A DNA stretch of 64,000 nt, taken from Uranotaenia lowii. Lineage: Eukaryota > Arthropoda > Insecta > Diptera > Culicidae. The notes under the pieces were generated by a model. The model had not been told where the DNA came from. It searched no databases and was given only the letters and a program-made list of their open reading frames with translations. The translations under genes and the position numbers were made by a program. Each line of letters starts with the position of its first letter. Within the stretch, counting starts at the first letter, position 1. Positions 32,701 through 46,082 of the stretch are shown piece by piece. The stretch covers positions 161,477,582 to 161,541,581 of the forward strand of contig NC_073692.1 of NCBI RefSeq assembly GCF_029784155.1, read 5' to 3'.

Positions 32701-34866
32701 AAAACAACTCATAACTACAAAGGTTTTCAAAAAAAAAGACATCACACTGTCAATACCCATCGATTGATGAAATAATCGCTACGTTTAGCGCGCGTGTATG
32801 TGTATGTGGATGGGTGCACATTTTTCAATGGCTCTGTTAACAACGACAGGTTACATCAGTGGGACATCCTCGTCAATGAACAAATGGAGGGGGTCTAGGA
32901 AGCCACCATCAGGTGAGAAAATCATTTTGCATACCGTGAAGTGGGATCGAATCCTGCACACCATCGTCATCGTCAGCCAATATGAGCGAGGCAGGGAGGC
33001 GAACAAACAAAGTGATTTTATTTTCGACCCATTTCTGCACTTCTTGTTTTCCGAAGGTTAAGCTCCAAGCCGGCCATCAAACGTCGGGTGACATCATTGG
33101 GTGAACTCTTTCTCGCTTTTTTTTCCCTTCATTCATCGAAACCGATGTGGCGCCAAATGAGCGTCCTGATCTGCGGCAAATGGACCCCGTGACATCTAAC
33201 ACATCAATGGACCGACGACGAACGTGTGAAAATCCCCGTGTGCTGTTGTTGGCCGATGATGATGGCCCTTCACCGGATCGTTATCAGATGAAAGGCAGTC
33301 ACATGGAATCAAATTTATGAACCAGGCAGGAGACCTGATGGGATCGTTTCACTGGAATCTTCGAATGGTGGGCAGATTCCAACATTAGCACGATTGCAGT
33401 TCTTTCGGAGAAGGTTTATGTGTGAGCCCAAGAATTAACTTTTTTTCTGACTAAGTAGCATTAAGCTTTTAGTATGTATTTGTAATCGTGAATCCTCAAG
33501 CAAACTAGCACGTAATTGACGAGTTATTTATAAAGTAATTTCTTGAGAAAGCGGTTGTTGACAACGATGCGATGATAACAAGCCGGAAGCGTATCCAGCT
33601 GTTTTCAATTTGAAATGAAACAGCGAATGATCCTTGAAAGCAAGTTCACCGACACTAACCTAGTGAGCAATTTTCCCCGCAAGTTATCACTAGAGAGCAA
33701 TGACTTCGGCAAATCTGTTGCAGATAATCACGCGGAGTAATCTGTGTAATTTCTAGTCATTATTTTACATCTTGTTTGAACCTGACACGTGAACTTTGAA
33801 AAAGTCATACAACCCAGATTGAACTCTTAAATCACATGATCCAACGCGTGATACTGAATTAGCAGTTAAATCGGTTGATGACGACTCAAGAATTTCCTTT
33901 TAGGTACGGGGGTTTTAACTCAAGGTTAATACGGAAAAGTGGATAATTTGATTTGATAATGGATTTTTAAAAAGCTATGTTTTAAAGCTTTGCTTAGTTT
34001 AGCAAAGTTGATTACTCATATCCATCTTAAATTATTGAACTCGAATTTAAAAATCAAGTTTCTGAGAAGAGATAAAATTTCAGACCCTTATTCTAGAAAA
34101 AATGAAAACATATATTTAAGTTTCAATCTTGCGCAAATAAAACATTAAAGAAAACAAATCAAGCAAAAGTCTTCATATCGTTTTTTTTTTCAATCTATTT
34201 TAAGGGTATAAATGGTGTTCAAAATGTTTGAATACAGATTATATCCATGGTAATTTTAAATCAACTCGTCAGAGATAATATTTGTTAATTGAAAATGATA
34301 GGCAATTTAATGAAGATTAATGATCATTCACACCAATTTCTTTGAAAACTTTCAACCTTTACCACATTTCTAAATACGGGCCTAAGACATTTTCCAAGTA
34401 TCACAGATTAAGTCAATTGGCTTTTTGAGTTTGATTATTGTTTTATGAAGACTTTTCCATGGCATCCAATTTTTAAAACGGTTTTATTGTAACATAGGAA
34501 ATGCTTCATTTATCGTGTATTTTAAAAGACCCCTTAAAATTTGCAAAAACTTGAATACAACACTATCTTGAAAGTGTTTTGTATGAGGTGCAAAAGTATT
34601 GCCAAAGCACATCTTTCCTGTTTTTGAGAGATTTAGTACCTATCAGATTTTGAAAATGCGCTCAATGCGCTTTTAAAACTAGCATTCAAGTCAAGTTGAA
34701 AAACTGTTTTATTGGAACAGATCATGTAGGCATGATAAAACTAAGTGACAGATGATTTGACAATCGAGAAGAACGTATACACGCTTAATTTTTTTACCTC
34801 TTTTTGAGATAGCATAACCTGTTTTGAAAGGATTATCACTAAAAATTGAGATAACGGGCTATCAAA
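29758..34866. other. AT-rich DNA with a less AT-rich island
   Basis: 29758-32760 is AT-rich with no supported feature except a G-run at 32102-32113. 32780-33780 is richer in GC, non-repetitive and has short ORFs only; a host enhancer-like island is possible. 33780-34866 is AT-rich. Confidence 0.45.
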
Positions 34867-34868
34867 TA

Positions 34869-35737
34869 GAGTGTCCATTTCCCGGCTATTGTTACATTCC
34901 CGAGAATCGGGAATTCTGGTGGCCTGTTTCCCGGGAATTCCCGGGATCCCGGGAAATGTTCAAAAACATGTAAAATATATGCACTTCGATTCAAATATAC
35001 TTCATCAAACCATTCGTGCATACAAGCCCATAATTTGTTCAAAATGTACTCTTCCTTATGGGTTTCAAATTGTTTTTAATCAAATAAATCGAACTGTTTT
35101 CTATAATGATAAATTAAAAACAGCCAAAAAAACAACTATGAAATAAACTGAATAAATCAAATGAAAAATTCATTCATGCAATTCGGAATCAAATAAAAAA
35201 AATGTTTTTATTTGTTTGATTAATACAACCTTTTTTCGTTTTTCTAAACACTTTACATATTTTCTCTTCATATGAAAAAAAACTATGTCTTCTTCATTTT
35301 TATGTTTTGAAATTCATCTGACCGAAGGCCATCAAAGCCAAAGGGAAACAAGTGCATAAATGTAACTTTCAAGAAAACATATTGTACCTACCTGCTGCGC
35401 GATTTTTCATATATTTTTCGAAGTAATGTGGATTTCCGTTCAATAAAAACGGTGTGGAAAAACATATGTGTAATCTTTTCACACATTTCTTTGCACACAA
35501 TGGCTGCAAAAAGTCTCCTGCTACAGGAATCGGCATATTCTCAATGAGTATTGTTTGACTACATTTTCAAAAAGAACAATAAGAATGGTTCCGGAGGCTA
35601 TTAGGCCTTTCCAGAGAAATAATTTCATACATGTCGGGAATTCCCGGGATTGAAACTATAATTCCCGGGAATCGAGAATTCCCGAATTTTTCAAATTCCC
35701 GGGAATATCCGACCGGGAAATCCCGGGACGGACGCTC
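34869..35737. mobile_element. CCCGGG-rich MITE
   Basis: Ends GAGTGTCCATTTCCCGG and inverted GAGCGTCCGTCCCGGG, flanked by TA (34867-34868, 35738-35739). Both subterminal zones are packed with self-complementary TTCCCGGGAATTCCCGGG-like text; the interior (about 34980-35620) is AT-rich. No ORF. Confidence 0.8.
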
Positions 35738-36297
35738 TACTATCAAAATGATATAAATTAACACAGCCAAATTTATCTGAAAAATAAAAAACAACTTTGT
35801 TGCATACGCATTCAAATTTCAAAACAACCTCGAATCAGTCCACATCATTATTCCTTCAATTCAAAGGGTTTGAATAAAAGCACACTGTGAATAATTTTTT
35901 TTATGATTCGATAAGAATAAATGTATTAGACAATTAATTTACAAGTACGCCAAATAAAGTATTTGCTTATCCATCTCTGTCTCTCAATGCTAAGTTAATC
36001 TATATTACGTCATCTAATCCAGAGTTAACAAAATAGGATTTTATCAAATTTTTGTTAATTTCGTATGGGCGCCCCCACCCCCATTTCTTAAAATTCATTG
36101 GTTTATTTTTGTACTCCATCTTTGCTGTAGACTGAAAAACGATTTAATCAGAGGTAAAATTGTAAAAGTTACCATTATCTACATTAATTTTTCCAACTAA
36201 TAAAAAAAATTGTGAAATTCGAAGTATAGTTTCGACAGATGCCATGATTCGGCAACGATTGAACTTATGTATGGTTGAGGTTTTTTTTTTGGGTTCT
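35738..36297. other. AT-rich spacer
   Basis: Nothing recognised. Confidence 0.5.
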
Positions 36298-36525
36298 TCA
36301 GTAGGTAGGAGTTGGAACCGGACATTCAGCCGAAGATGTAAGGCCGAAGGTCGCTAGGACGAATCGGTTAAAAGGCCGACGGATGTTCGACCGAATAGGA
36401 CAATAGGCTAAATGGGACATTAGGCCGAAGTTTATTTTGCCGTATATCATTTGGCCGAATGCATGTTAGGCCGAATGATCATTAGGCAGAATGGTCGTCT
36501 AGCCAAATGGCCGTAAAGGCAAATG
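36298..36525. repeat. GGCCGAATG minisatellite, left block
   Basis: About a dozen diverged units of 16-20 bp around GGCCGAA (aggccgaatgatcatt, ggccgaatgcatgtt). The tract is interrupted by foldback element FB1 and resumes after it. Confidence 0.85.
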
Positions 36526-38649
36526 CACAGTGGTCCAGAAGAGAAATTTAGCGGGAAACAATTATTTGCGCTCTCGCCTTAGGTTTAGGACATTTGGTGT
36601 CCAAGACAAAGTTATACAACTTTACAAGGTGCTACTTTTGAATGAAACAATTTTGAGGTTGTTCATAAATCTCCTTAGATACGAAAATTAATTTTTTACT
36701 GTAATGAGATAGTGCTGTATTATGTTCAGCAAGTATGTAGAACAACAAAATTGATGAAACTTTGTAGAAGGCTATGAATGTCTATCTATCACCGTTTAGG
36801 TTTTATGATTATTTTTCGTGTACAAGTTAGGGTGGTCCTACAAAAACAAGTTTTTCTGGTATAACTTTGTTGTGTATGAACTTATCAAAGTTATGTGTTT
36901 GGCAAATATTTTGCAAATTATTATGCGCATCTTTCGTAGCAAACAGATATCAAATATCTGTTTTTGATTCGCAGTTATCATGAATTTTGTGTTCAAAAAT
37001 GGCCGTTTTGTATGAGGCATAACTTTAAAAGGAGCAAACCAAAAAATTCAAACTTTGATTTGTCTGAAAGAACATGTTAAAATCTGCATCATATAAAAAA
37101 AAACTAGAGAGGTGTTTTTTGTTTTACATTTAAACTTGATCAAAATTTCCATTTCTCATATAACGTAATAACGTTTCTATATTATTTTTGACTAAATTTG
37201 ACTGTGAGGAATTACTGTACACATCGTAACATGTATATCATAACGACAGTTAACAGGTCTGAACAACTTTTAAAAAACGATAAAAAGTTTATTTTGAGAA
37301 ATCAATCATAAAATTCATAAAACCAAAGAAAAACACTTATTGCTAGAATGTAATGGAACTAATAACAAAAATGCATAAGGGGCCACGGATCAAATGACGA
37401 CTGCATTCAGGAAGGTTCATTTTTAAGTATAGCATACATTTTATATTTGATAGTGAGATGTACGGATCTGAATACATGTCTATGGGTAAAATATGATATT
37501 TAATGACTGCTGCTCCATGCACTAACAATTTGTGTACGGTTAGAGAAACGGGATACCAGCTATATAAATTGTTATAAAGCTCCCGAGTATCTACAGCATA
37601 TATTTCAAACGCTCATGTTCTAACTTTTCTTTGAATGTTTATCACGAATAATCGAAACTCTTGTACTAAAACTGTGTTGTTTTGAACAAAATGATCACCG
37701 GAGCAACCAAAACTAGCTTTCACAGGCAAAAGGACATAAGTGAATAATAACTCCTTCTAAGAAAAAAACAAATCAAAATTTTCTTGTTAGGTGTTTTTTT
37801 TTCTTTTTGTTAGTTTTTGGTTTTATACATTAATAATCAAAAATCCTCAATTTTTTTTTTATTTGTGCCCCTCTGACTATGTTAGTCTTTCAAAATGTTT
37901 ACAAAAGCCATTGAATATGCAACTCTGCTTTGTAGTGGTGAAAAATTTAGTATTGTTGACTAAGGATGCGAACGCAAAGAAGTCAATTCCATGTCGCAGC
38001 AAATAAGTGGTTCATACTGTTATATAAAATATGGAAATTTTGGTCAAGTTCAAATGGGAATAAAAAGCTAAAAACAAAAAAAACCTCTCTAGTTTTTTTA
38101 TATAATGTAGATTTTAACATATTCTTTCAAACTAAACAAAGTTTGAATTTTTTGGTTTGCTCTATTTGAAGTTATGCCTCATACAAAACGGCCATTTTTG
38201 AACACAAAATTCATGATAACTGCGAATCAAAAACAGACATTTGATATCTGTTTGCTACAAAAGATGCGCATAATAATTTGAAAAATACTAGCCCTGCACA
38301 TAATTTTAATAAATTCATACCCAACAAAGTTATAACAAAAAAACTTGTTTTTATAGGACCACCCTAACTTGTACACGAAAAATCATCATAAAACCTTACT
38401 GGTAATAAATAGACATTCATAGCCTTCTACAAAATTTCATCAATTTTGTTGTTCTACATACTTGCTGAACATAATACAGCACTATCTCATTACAGTAAAA
38501 AAATAATTTTCGTATCTAAGGAGTTTTAAAACTGTTTCATTCAAAAATAGCACCTTGAAAAGTTGTATAACTTTGTCTTGGACACCAAATGTCCTAAACC
38601 TAAGGCGAGAGCGCAAATAATTGTTTCCCGCTAAATTTCATTTCTGGTG
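36526..38649. mobile_element. foldback element FB1
   Basis: Inverted arms of about 640 bp (left 36526-37170, right about 38008-38649) around a spacer of about 840 bp. The left end CACAGTGGTCCAGAAG is intact; the right end is decayed to TTTCTGGTG. It shares the CACAGTGGTCCA terminus with FB2. Arms match with some mismatches and small gaps. No transposase. It sits inside the GGCCGAATG minisatellite. Confidence 0.85.
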
Positions 38650-39112
38650 CTAAGTCGAATGGTCATTAGGCCGAATGATTGTTAGGCTGAATGGTCAATG
38701 GGCCGAACTAATGCTATGCCTATAAGACATATTATCGCTTTCTTGCATGTTTTGCCGATCTGTAGTTAGGTCGAATGGTCGTTAGGCCGAATAGTCATCA
38801 GGCCGAATGTATGCATGGTCGGATTGGACCATTCGCTTTTCGACCATTCGCTTTTCGACCATTCGGCCTTACGGCGATTCAGCCTTACAGCCATTTGACC
38901 TGATGACCATTCAGCCTAACGACTATTCGGCCTGATAACCATTCGGCATTAAGACCATTCGGCCGAACATCCATTCAGCCTTGCGTCCTTTGGGCCTAAC
39001 AGCCTTCGTCTGGATAACCGTCGGCCGAATAACCCATTCAGCCTAGTGGCCTATTCGGCCAGATAACCCATCCAGCCTAACGTCCATTGACCGGATGACC
39101 TTCAGCCATGGC
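38650..39112. repeat. GGCCGAATG minisatellite, right block
   Basis: Units run GGCCGAATG up to about 38830 and then in the opposite sense (CATTCGGCC) to 39112, so the array has an internal inversion. It ends at a G-run next to 'gccgtaggaacggg'. Confidence 0.85.
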
Positions 39113-41219
39113 CGTAGGAACGGGAGGGGGGGGGGCCCAAAAGGCCAGCGAAGTATTCTACTCTTCACTAAAAATTTGAAATTTTTAATCAAATTTTGAT
39201 CACTGAGTAAGGCTATTCAATAATAACAATCTTGACTCATAGATAGTGCCAAAAACTCATCACGGGCTAAGATTTCTGCGGCAGTTTTTCGAAATTTTCT
39301 TCCTCGTTGATTAAAACTCGTTTCTGAACATTAAATTTTACATGAAATTAAACTCACTCCAAAGGTTTTTGTTCCATATTGCCTATAAAATTTTAAACTG
39401 CATTTTTTTTCATATTGCGAATTTTGTATCCATTTTTGGTTATCGGTCCGAATCATCATTTTAAATCTTTAACATTTGGTTTTGCATTTCATTCAAAATT
39501 TGAATTTTTTTTTTTGAATCTCATTCTCATTTCCAATACGCAGATAATAATTTTCCAAACATGAAAAAAAGAATAAACCATCCTGAGTTTATCTTTGATA
39601 TTCAATAGAAGTTCTAAACTCCATTCTTTGAAACCCCATTTTAAAAAAGGATCTTATGCAAAATTCAAAAATTTAAAAGCTTCAAAAACAGACACGAATG
39701 CCGCAATGGTGGTAAAGTGTCTCAAATAAACAAAAAAAAAGTTTCAAAATGGCCATTCTAAATTCTGAAATCGTTTTTTTTTCTGTAAATTTAAAAAATC
39801 GTATTGAAATTCGGAAACAAATCCAAAAATCAAATTCTAAGTTCAGATGCAGAATAAGGATTATTCAAAATACACATTCAGATTCAGCACGTAAATGAGT
39901 TTAACAATCAAGATAAAATTATCAAGATGAGTTTTTTGTTAGGAAATTCAAACTGCAGGAATTCACATTATTAGAACTTTGGGTTATTAGTCACAATACA
40001 AAATTTTAAATTTTTCACCAAGTCATTTTTAATACCTACATGATTCTTCAGAAATTTACAAATTTAAAGTAAAATTTGAGTTTATTTTGCCATTTTTAAA
40101 TGAAAAAAAAAACTGGTTTCTACAGGGTGCACCATCAGGACGTATCAGATTTCACCTTCGAATAACCCAGCCAATTTCAGTTGATTTTTAAAAATAAACA
40201 AGATTCTTTTAGAAAATTTTACGCCATTTATTCCAAACCAGATTTAGATTACGACATCGATAAAATGTCCTTCTCCATTTGATACACAAAAGCAGCTCTT
40301 TTACATGCATTCTGCTAAACATTGACCAGCATTTCGGGATTTTAGTTCATCAGTGTTCTTCGTTACTTACCAAATTTATCCTCACAGACGCTGACGAATA
40401 GAAACCTGGCGATTTGCTACATACCCGTACTCGAAGAAATTCGTCACCGAACTACAGATCGTCTTTTTGTAGGCGCTTAGGTTCTGCCATATTTTCTACG
40501 AAAGCACGCATAGTTTTCATAGTTGAACAATATTTTTTATGTAAAGCGCTACAATTTTATCGCGTTCATAAGATGCGTATCGACTCGAAGCTAAAATGGC
40601 ACTTAATTACAATTCCAAACTGTGTTCATTTGTAAAAATCGGCTGAAAAATGGCAGAGTTATTCTACGTTGAGATCGGATACATCCTGTGGGCGCATGCT
40701 GTATATTTAAAAAATCATCTACAGGATTTTAATAATGGAATTGATTTTCAATGGCAAATATTTTCTAACATCTTTTTGGAGTATTGTTTAACATTGTTTA
40801 TGTTCTAGTTTTTTCAAAAGCCAAACTTTTAACTAAAATTTAAAATTTGAATGATTCAGCAAGAATTAGATTTGAACCATTAAATTTAAGACTATTCTTC
40901 TACTTTTGAACGCTTGATTCATTGTGAAGGCTTTCTTTAAAAAGATTTCAAATCAAATGAGCTTAACTAACCTAATTTTTTAGATAAATAGTTCGAATAT
41001 TTCAAGTTTCCTATTTTGTTTCTGAAGGATTTCTTATAATAACATAGTTTACCATTTCAAAGATTTAGTGATATATTTTCAAAATTTTCTATGTAATACA
41101 TAAAGCTGTTAAGGTGAAAGAACTAAAAAACAGTACAAATACAATTCTTTTAATTTATATTATTTATGCATTGTTTGAGCAAAAATATCATAGAAAAAAT
41201 GGGTGGCCTAAAACACCCC
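39113..41219. other. AT-rich DNA with a G-run and a SINE fragment
   Basis: A GGGAGGGGGGGGGG run lies at about 39122-39136. A SINE 3' fragment (agacacgaatgccgcaatgg) lies at 39688-39735. Nothing else is recognised. Confidence 0.45.
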
Positions 41220-41224
41220 CTATG

Positions 41225-42773
41225 CACAGTGGTCCAAAATGCGAAAGACGTGATCGTTGCTTATAACTTTTTTAGGTCACATTTTAGCATATCGGTGTCT
41301 TCGGAGAAGTTTTTCAGTAAAATCAGCTCTATAACAAAAAACTATTATTTTTCTGATTAATCCCCCTACAAGTGAGATAAAATTTCTAACTTCTCTGTTA
41401 TAGGTTTTAGCTCTTTGATGTCTTCGACAAACTTGTTAAAAATCAAATTTTCTACAACTTTGTTTCAGATGCCAAGTTTCTAAAATAATTATTATCCGAG
41501 ATATCGGCCAAATAAGAAACTTAACCTCTAAAAATCAGTTTTTTAATAATAACTTTTTTCAGTAAATTTTAAGTTTAATAAAATGTTCCACAAAGTTGTT
41601 TGTCTTACTAAAATACACCACTTTGTTGAACATTTCAAGTTTGTAAAATGTGATACTGCAGAGCTATGTTAAAAAGATTACCGAAAATAGGGCTTTTTCA
41701 CGCCTTATTTTACAAACACCGGGCAACATCGGGCAGCCCGCTTTAGATGCAAAATAAAGTCGAAGATTTCGTCTACAAGATGCAGGTACAATCGTCAGTA
41801 TCCACTTGTATCCAAGCGAGATACATCAATTTTACTTTTCCATGTTTGCATTAAAAACAACGATTTCTATGAAAGCACATACAGTGCATTCTACTAGGTA
41901 CGTGTGTTTTCTTCTAGCTTTTCCCTGCGCGATGTCAGAAGCAAACGTTTGGAAGCGCATTTGTATTATTAGCATCTCCAGCTTGTAGAGGATATCTATT
42001 TCAATTGAACACACAATAACCTGTACTAATAATACTAATGCGCTTCCAAACCTTTTCTTCTGACATCGCGCAGGGAAAAGCTAGAAGAAAACACACGTAC
42101 CTAGTAGAATGCACTGTATGTGCTTTCATAGAAATCGTTGTTTTTAATGCAAACATGGAAAAGTAAAATTGATGTATCTCGCTTGGATACAAGTGGATAC
42201 TGACGATTGTACCTGCATCTTGTAGACGAAATCTTCGACTTTATTTTGCATCTAAAGCGGGCTGCCCGATGTTGCCCGGTGTTTGTAAAATTAGGCGTGA
42301 AAAAGCCCTATTTTCGGTAATCTTTTTAACATAGCTCTGCAGTATCACATTTTACAAACTTGAAATGTTCAACAAAGTGGTGTATTTTAGTAAGACAAAC
42401 AACTTTGTGGAACATTTTATTAAACTTAAAATTTACTGAAAAAAGTTATTATTAAAAAACTGATTTTTAGAGGTTAAGTTTCTTATTTGGACGATATCTC
42501 GGATAATAATTATTTTAGAAACTTGGTATCTGAGACAAAGTTGTAGAAAATTTGATTTTTAACAAGTTTGTCGAAGACATCAAAGAGCTAAAACCTATAA
42601 CAGAGAAGTTAGAAATTTTATCTCACTTGTAGGGGGATTAATCAGAAAAATAATAGTTTTTTATTATAGAGCTGATTTTACTGACAAACTTCTCCGAAGA
42701 CACCAATATGCTAAAATGTGACCTAAAAAAGTTATAAGCAACGATCACGTTTTTCGCATTTTGGACCACTGTG
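41225..42773. mobile_element. foldback element FB2, nearly perfect arms of about 747 bp
   Basis: Left arm 41225-41971, right arm about 42027-42773, with a 55-bp spacer. Ends CACAGTGGTCCA are flanked by CTATG on both sides (41220-41224, 42774-42778), probably a 5-bp target duplication. By eye the arms differ at only a few sites. Two mirror-image ORFs (41806-41988 and 42001-42192) give the same first 45 residues, which simply reflects the inverted repeat. No transposase. Confidence 0.93.
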
Positions 42774-45215
42774 CTATGAGGCGGTTCTTCCTACGGCCCT
42801 GCCTTCAGCCGAATGGTTTTCGACCGAATTACCCTCGGCCGAATGGCTATCGGCCTCATGACTTTCGATCGAATGACCCAGCCTTGGAAGAAGTACTATT
42901 TTTGAACGAAAAAAACTTACGGCATTGGATTAAATAGCATATTTTTAATGAGAAATATTTGAAGATAGAATTGCAAATTGTAGACCGAATAGGACTGCTA
43001 GTTTTTCAAATTAAGCCATCGATCTTCAGAATACATCAGAATAACATTTCCCACATCTTCTTCAAATTCATTTCTTATACCGCTGCTCCAAGCGTTTACT
43101 TAAGTTTACTGATGAAACACAGTAGGAGTCAAAAATAATCTAACACTTTGACTCTTAGGGGAAGTTCAATGCATTATTATTATTATTATTATTTTTTTTT
43201 TGAACTGGAAGGTGCAGCTCCCAATAATCTTTTTCATGTCTCCAAACTAGGTAATGTCTTTATTTCATCGATAGTTACTGTACATCTGCCAACTGTCCCG
43301 CCATTAAACATTAATCTTAATACATTTGTTCCGAAACACCGCACTAATAGGCTGAAATAAATCAACTTTTTATTTTGCAAGCATTGTGCCGGTTGAATCG
43401 CGACTGCTCAGCTAAGCTAACTGCTTCCTCCTCCTGGTGGTGGTACTCAACTCATTAATATTCAATGCGACTGTTTTCGCATAATTCTTCATTCAAATCG
43501 CCTTACGGCTATTGGCAATGCAACTTTCACACATACAAACATACAAGTATACGCTACCCAACTGCCATTCTGCTCTTTTAATGATTGTATAGGAATTCCG
43601 GTCAACTGCCATGGCCACTCTAGAATGAATCGGAATGGAACCGGAGAATAGAACCGGCCTTAGACCAAGGACAACAACAAGCATGGCACGTCTACAAATT
43701 TCTCGTTTTTCTCGAACTCGAGTCGAGTTCGTCGCGATTTCCCAGGATTGCCATTAGAAAGTGAGTTATAATTGCAAAAATGGGAATTTTATTGCTCGGA
43801 AAAGTGTTTGCTGCCGGCTCGTTTTCTTCTTTATGAATTGGCCAGCCAACAATCTCACACATACATTCTAGGGAAACACACATACCCACATAAACACCAC
43901 CAAACGTTGGCCCACATACATTTGAATTGCGGCAGTTATTACTGGTCCTATTGCTCAATTTGGACTGAGCTTCTGGTATCAGAAGAGCATATTTTTCTCA
44001 GCATTCTGTATCGAGGTATTTGCGAAGTCTGGTTTCGATTTCTGTTCGTTCTCCCCTAAAAGGTGGACTTTCGAGGGAAAAAAAACAAACCAGAGGCAAA
44101 AAGCCAAAAACGGTTGGTCCAACTGTGATGACCACACTACAATGAAGGTTTATCGGGTCAAATTTATTGTTATGTTTCGAATCGACAATTCAGATGTTCT
44201 AGGCACGACCCACATTCATGTTCCTGCTCGGCCAACATCACAGGGATTCACTACAATTAACAATAATTTTAAGCTCTCTTCTTTCCGAAAATGTTGTTTA
44301 TGGAGCAAAGGATTTGCGATACCAGGAACAATTTTCGTTATTAATGACCTTCAGTGCTTCCCGGAAATATATCAATGGGAAGTGACTTGGAAAAATAAGC
44401 TATCGTATTTCAAGAATACCTGTCCTAATAAATGCATGATTAATAAATTTTCAATATTTTAAAATGAACGGTAAATGAGTTAAAGAACAATAATAAAAGA
44501 TTTATGGCTGGTTTTAACCATACAATTTTTATGAGAAAATCATTTTTGATCATTGTCTGAATCATTAGAATGTTAAATTCAAATCCTTTGACCAAACATA
44601 ATAACAAATAAAATCCACGTTTCTAATGATGTTGTCCCTCAAACAGTAATGATGGCAATAGGGACATGTTTGCCGCAAGCTATACAGACAGAGGATTTCC
44701 TCGAAAAGTAACGAGTGTGTAAACAACATATCCGGCCAAAAAATAAAAAAAGACAATTCACTTCACTTCCTGCGCCCAAATGTGTTTCCTGGTAACTTAA
44801 CGTCTTGATCCTTGCTCACGTCATCGTTTGTTCGGGTGGGGCAAGTAATTGGAAAAGTTAGCTAGCAGCATGGCTCTCTCTAACTCACCACAAGTAGGAT
44901 CTTGACTTTTCCTGGCAAGTTTTCTCTGTGTCGTGAAGAAAATGATGTTTCAGCAATCAATCAACGTGGTGTGACTGCTGCTCGGATGATAATATACCAG
45001 CTTCTTGGAATGGCAATTTGGGCACGGAAATGCAATTGGATTAAAAAAAAAAATCATTCAAATATGATTGAACTAAAAAAATCTTCAAAATTCGAAGTTG
45101 TATTTTCCTGAGGTATAGATATACTGTGAGTGACAAATTTAGTAACCAAAGAAAATTACCAGAATCATTTTGCTCATTTGTCTTGCAAAATTAATGTTTT
45201 ATGAAATAATCTGCA
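42774..45215. other. minisatellite remnant and a unique island
   Basis: 42800-42890 holds CCGAATGG-type units again, in the orientation of a flank of FB2. 43175-43200 is an (ATT)n/T-run. 43380-45110 is less AT-rich and non-repetitive, with short ORFs (for example 44142-44462, 106 codons) that match nothing I know; possibly host regulatory DNA. Confidence 0.4.
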
Positions 45216-45287
45216 GGGGAGAATGAGCATACATAATCCCTGGGGATAATTTATTCCTTTGCTAAAATTCGAAACAGGAATGTTTAA

Positions 45288-45485
45288 TTTATTTTTATTT
45301 TGTTTCGATTATAGTCGTTTTACCATCTTTATGGCATTCGCGACTTTATAAACGTTGCAGTTGGCGAACCGTTATTGAAAAACTTATCCGGTACAACGGT
45401 GTTCGATGTTTACACTTGGGCTCGAACTCGCGGACATCGGCTCAGAAGACAACAGACTTGTCAACTGAGCTATATAACAAGGCCT
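45288..45485 (-). mobile_element. tRNA-derived SINE, complete
   Basis: On the minus strand the SINE has a pol III A box (TAGCTCAGTTGACAAG) and B box (GAGTTCGAGCCC), and ends 'gactataatcgaaac' plus an A-rich tail. It is flanked by a 13-bp duplication, caggaatgtttaa, at 45275-45287 and 45486-45498. It resembles the mosquito Feilai/TwinSINE type from memory. It is not a functional tRNA, since it has no matching acceptor stem. Confidence 0.88.
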
Positions 45486-46082
45486 CAGGAATGTTTAAGA
45501 AATATCAAATGTTCAAGAAAAATGTGCCTAATAGAACATAACTGTTGAATCCGCCATTTCCATTTAGATTCTAAATATTTTGCACATAAACAAAACGCAT
45601 TGGTATATTGCAATGGTCGTAGAACAACTGAATGTTTGCTCTGCTCCTGTTAGCGCATTTAGGATTTTTTCTTGCTCACTCTCAATTTACACGATGAAAT
45701 GCGAAACCCAATAACGCGTTTTTGGGTTTACCAATATTAACATTCTTGTTATATTTACGTACCCTTTTATACATTTCATCTATCCTCTACAATAACAACA
45801 ATGCTTTCACCTCAACAAATTATAAAAAATTTATATTTCAAGTTAATGCATTTTGTTTGAAAAATTGAACAAAAAGTGATTTGAAGATGTTTTTTCATCA
45901 CTTTAAAATGCTGCTCATATGAGAAAACTACAACAAAAATGTATATTCCCAAATGTCAATCGTTAGAGTATAGTATTAACTTCATAAAGCCATATTTTCA
46001 AACCAAAAGTAAATTCTCATTTTTTTTAAGAAGAAGATTTCCAAAATATATGTTATGGATATAATTGATCCCTTGAGTCCAA

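Noticed and set aside
41806..42192. Two ORFs encoding the same peptide on opposite strands
   Set aside because: They are the two arms of foldback FB2; nothing else supports coding.
44142..44462. 106-residue ORF as a host gene
   Set aside because: No motif, no signal peptide or splice context I can support, and the length is possible by chance.
45411..45485. Possible tRNA gene
   Set aside because: A and B boxes are present, but there is no acceptor-stem pairing and the sequence continues into a SINE body with a tail and target duplication.
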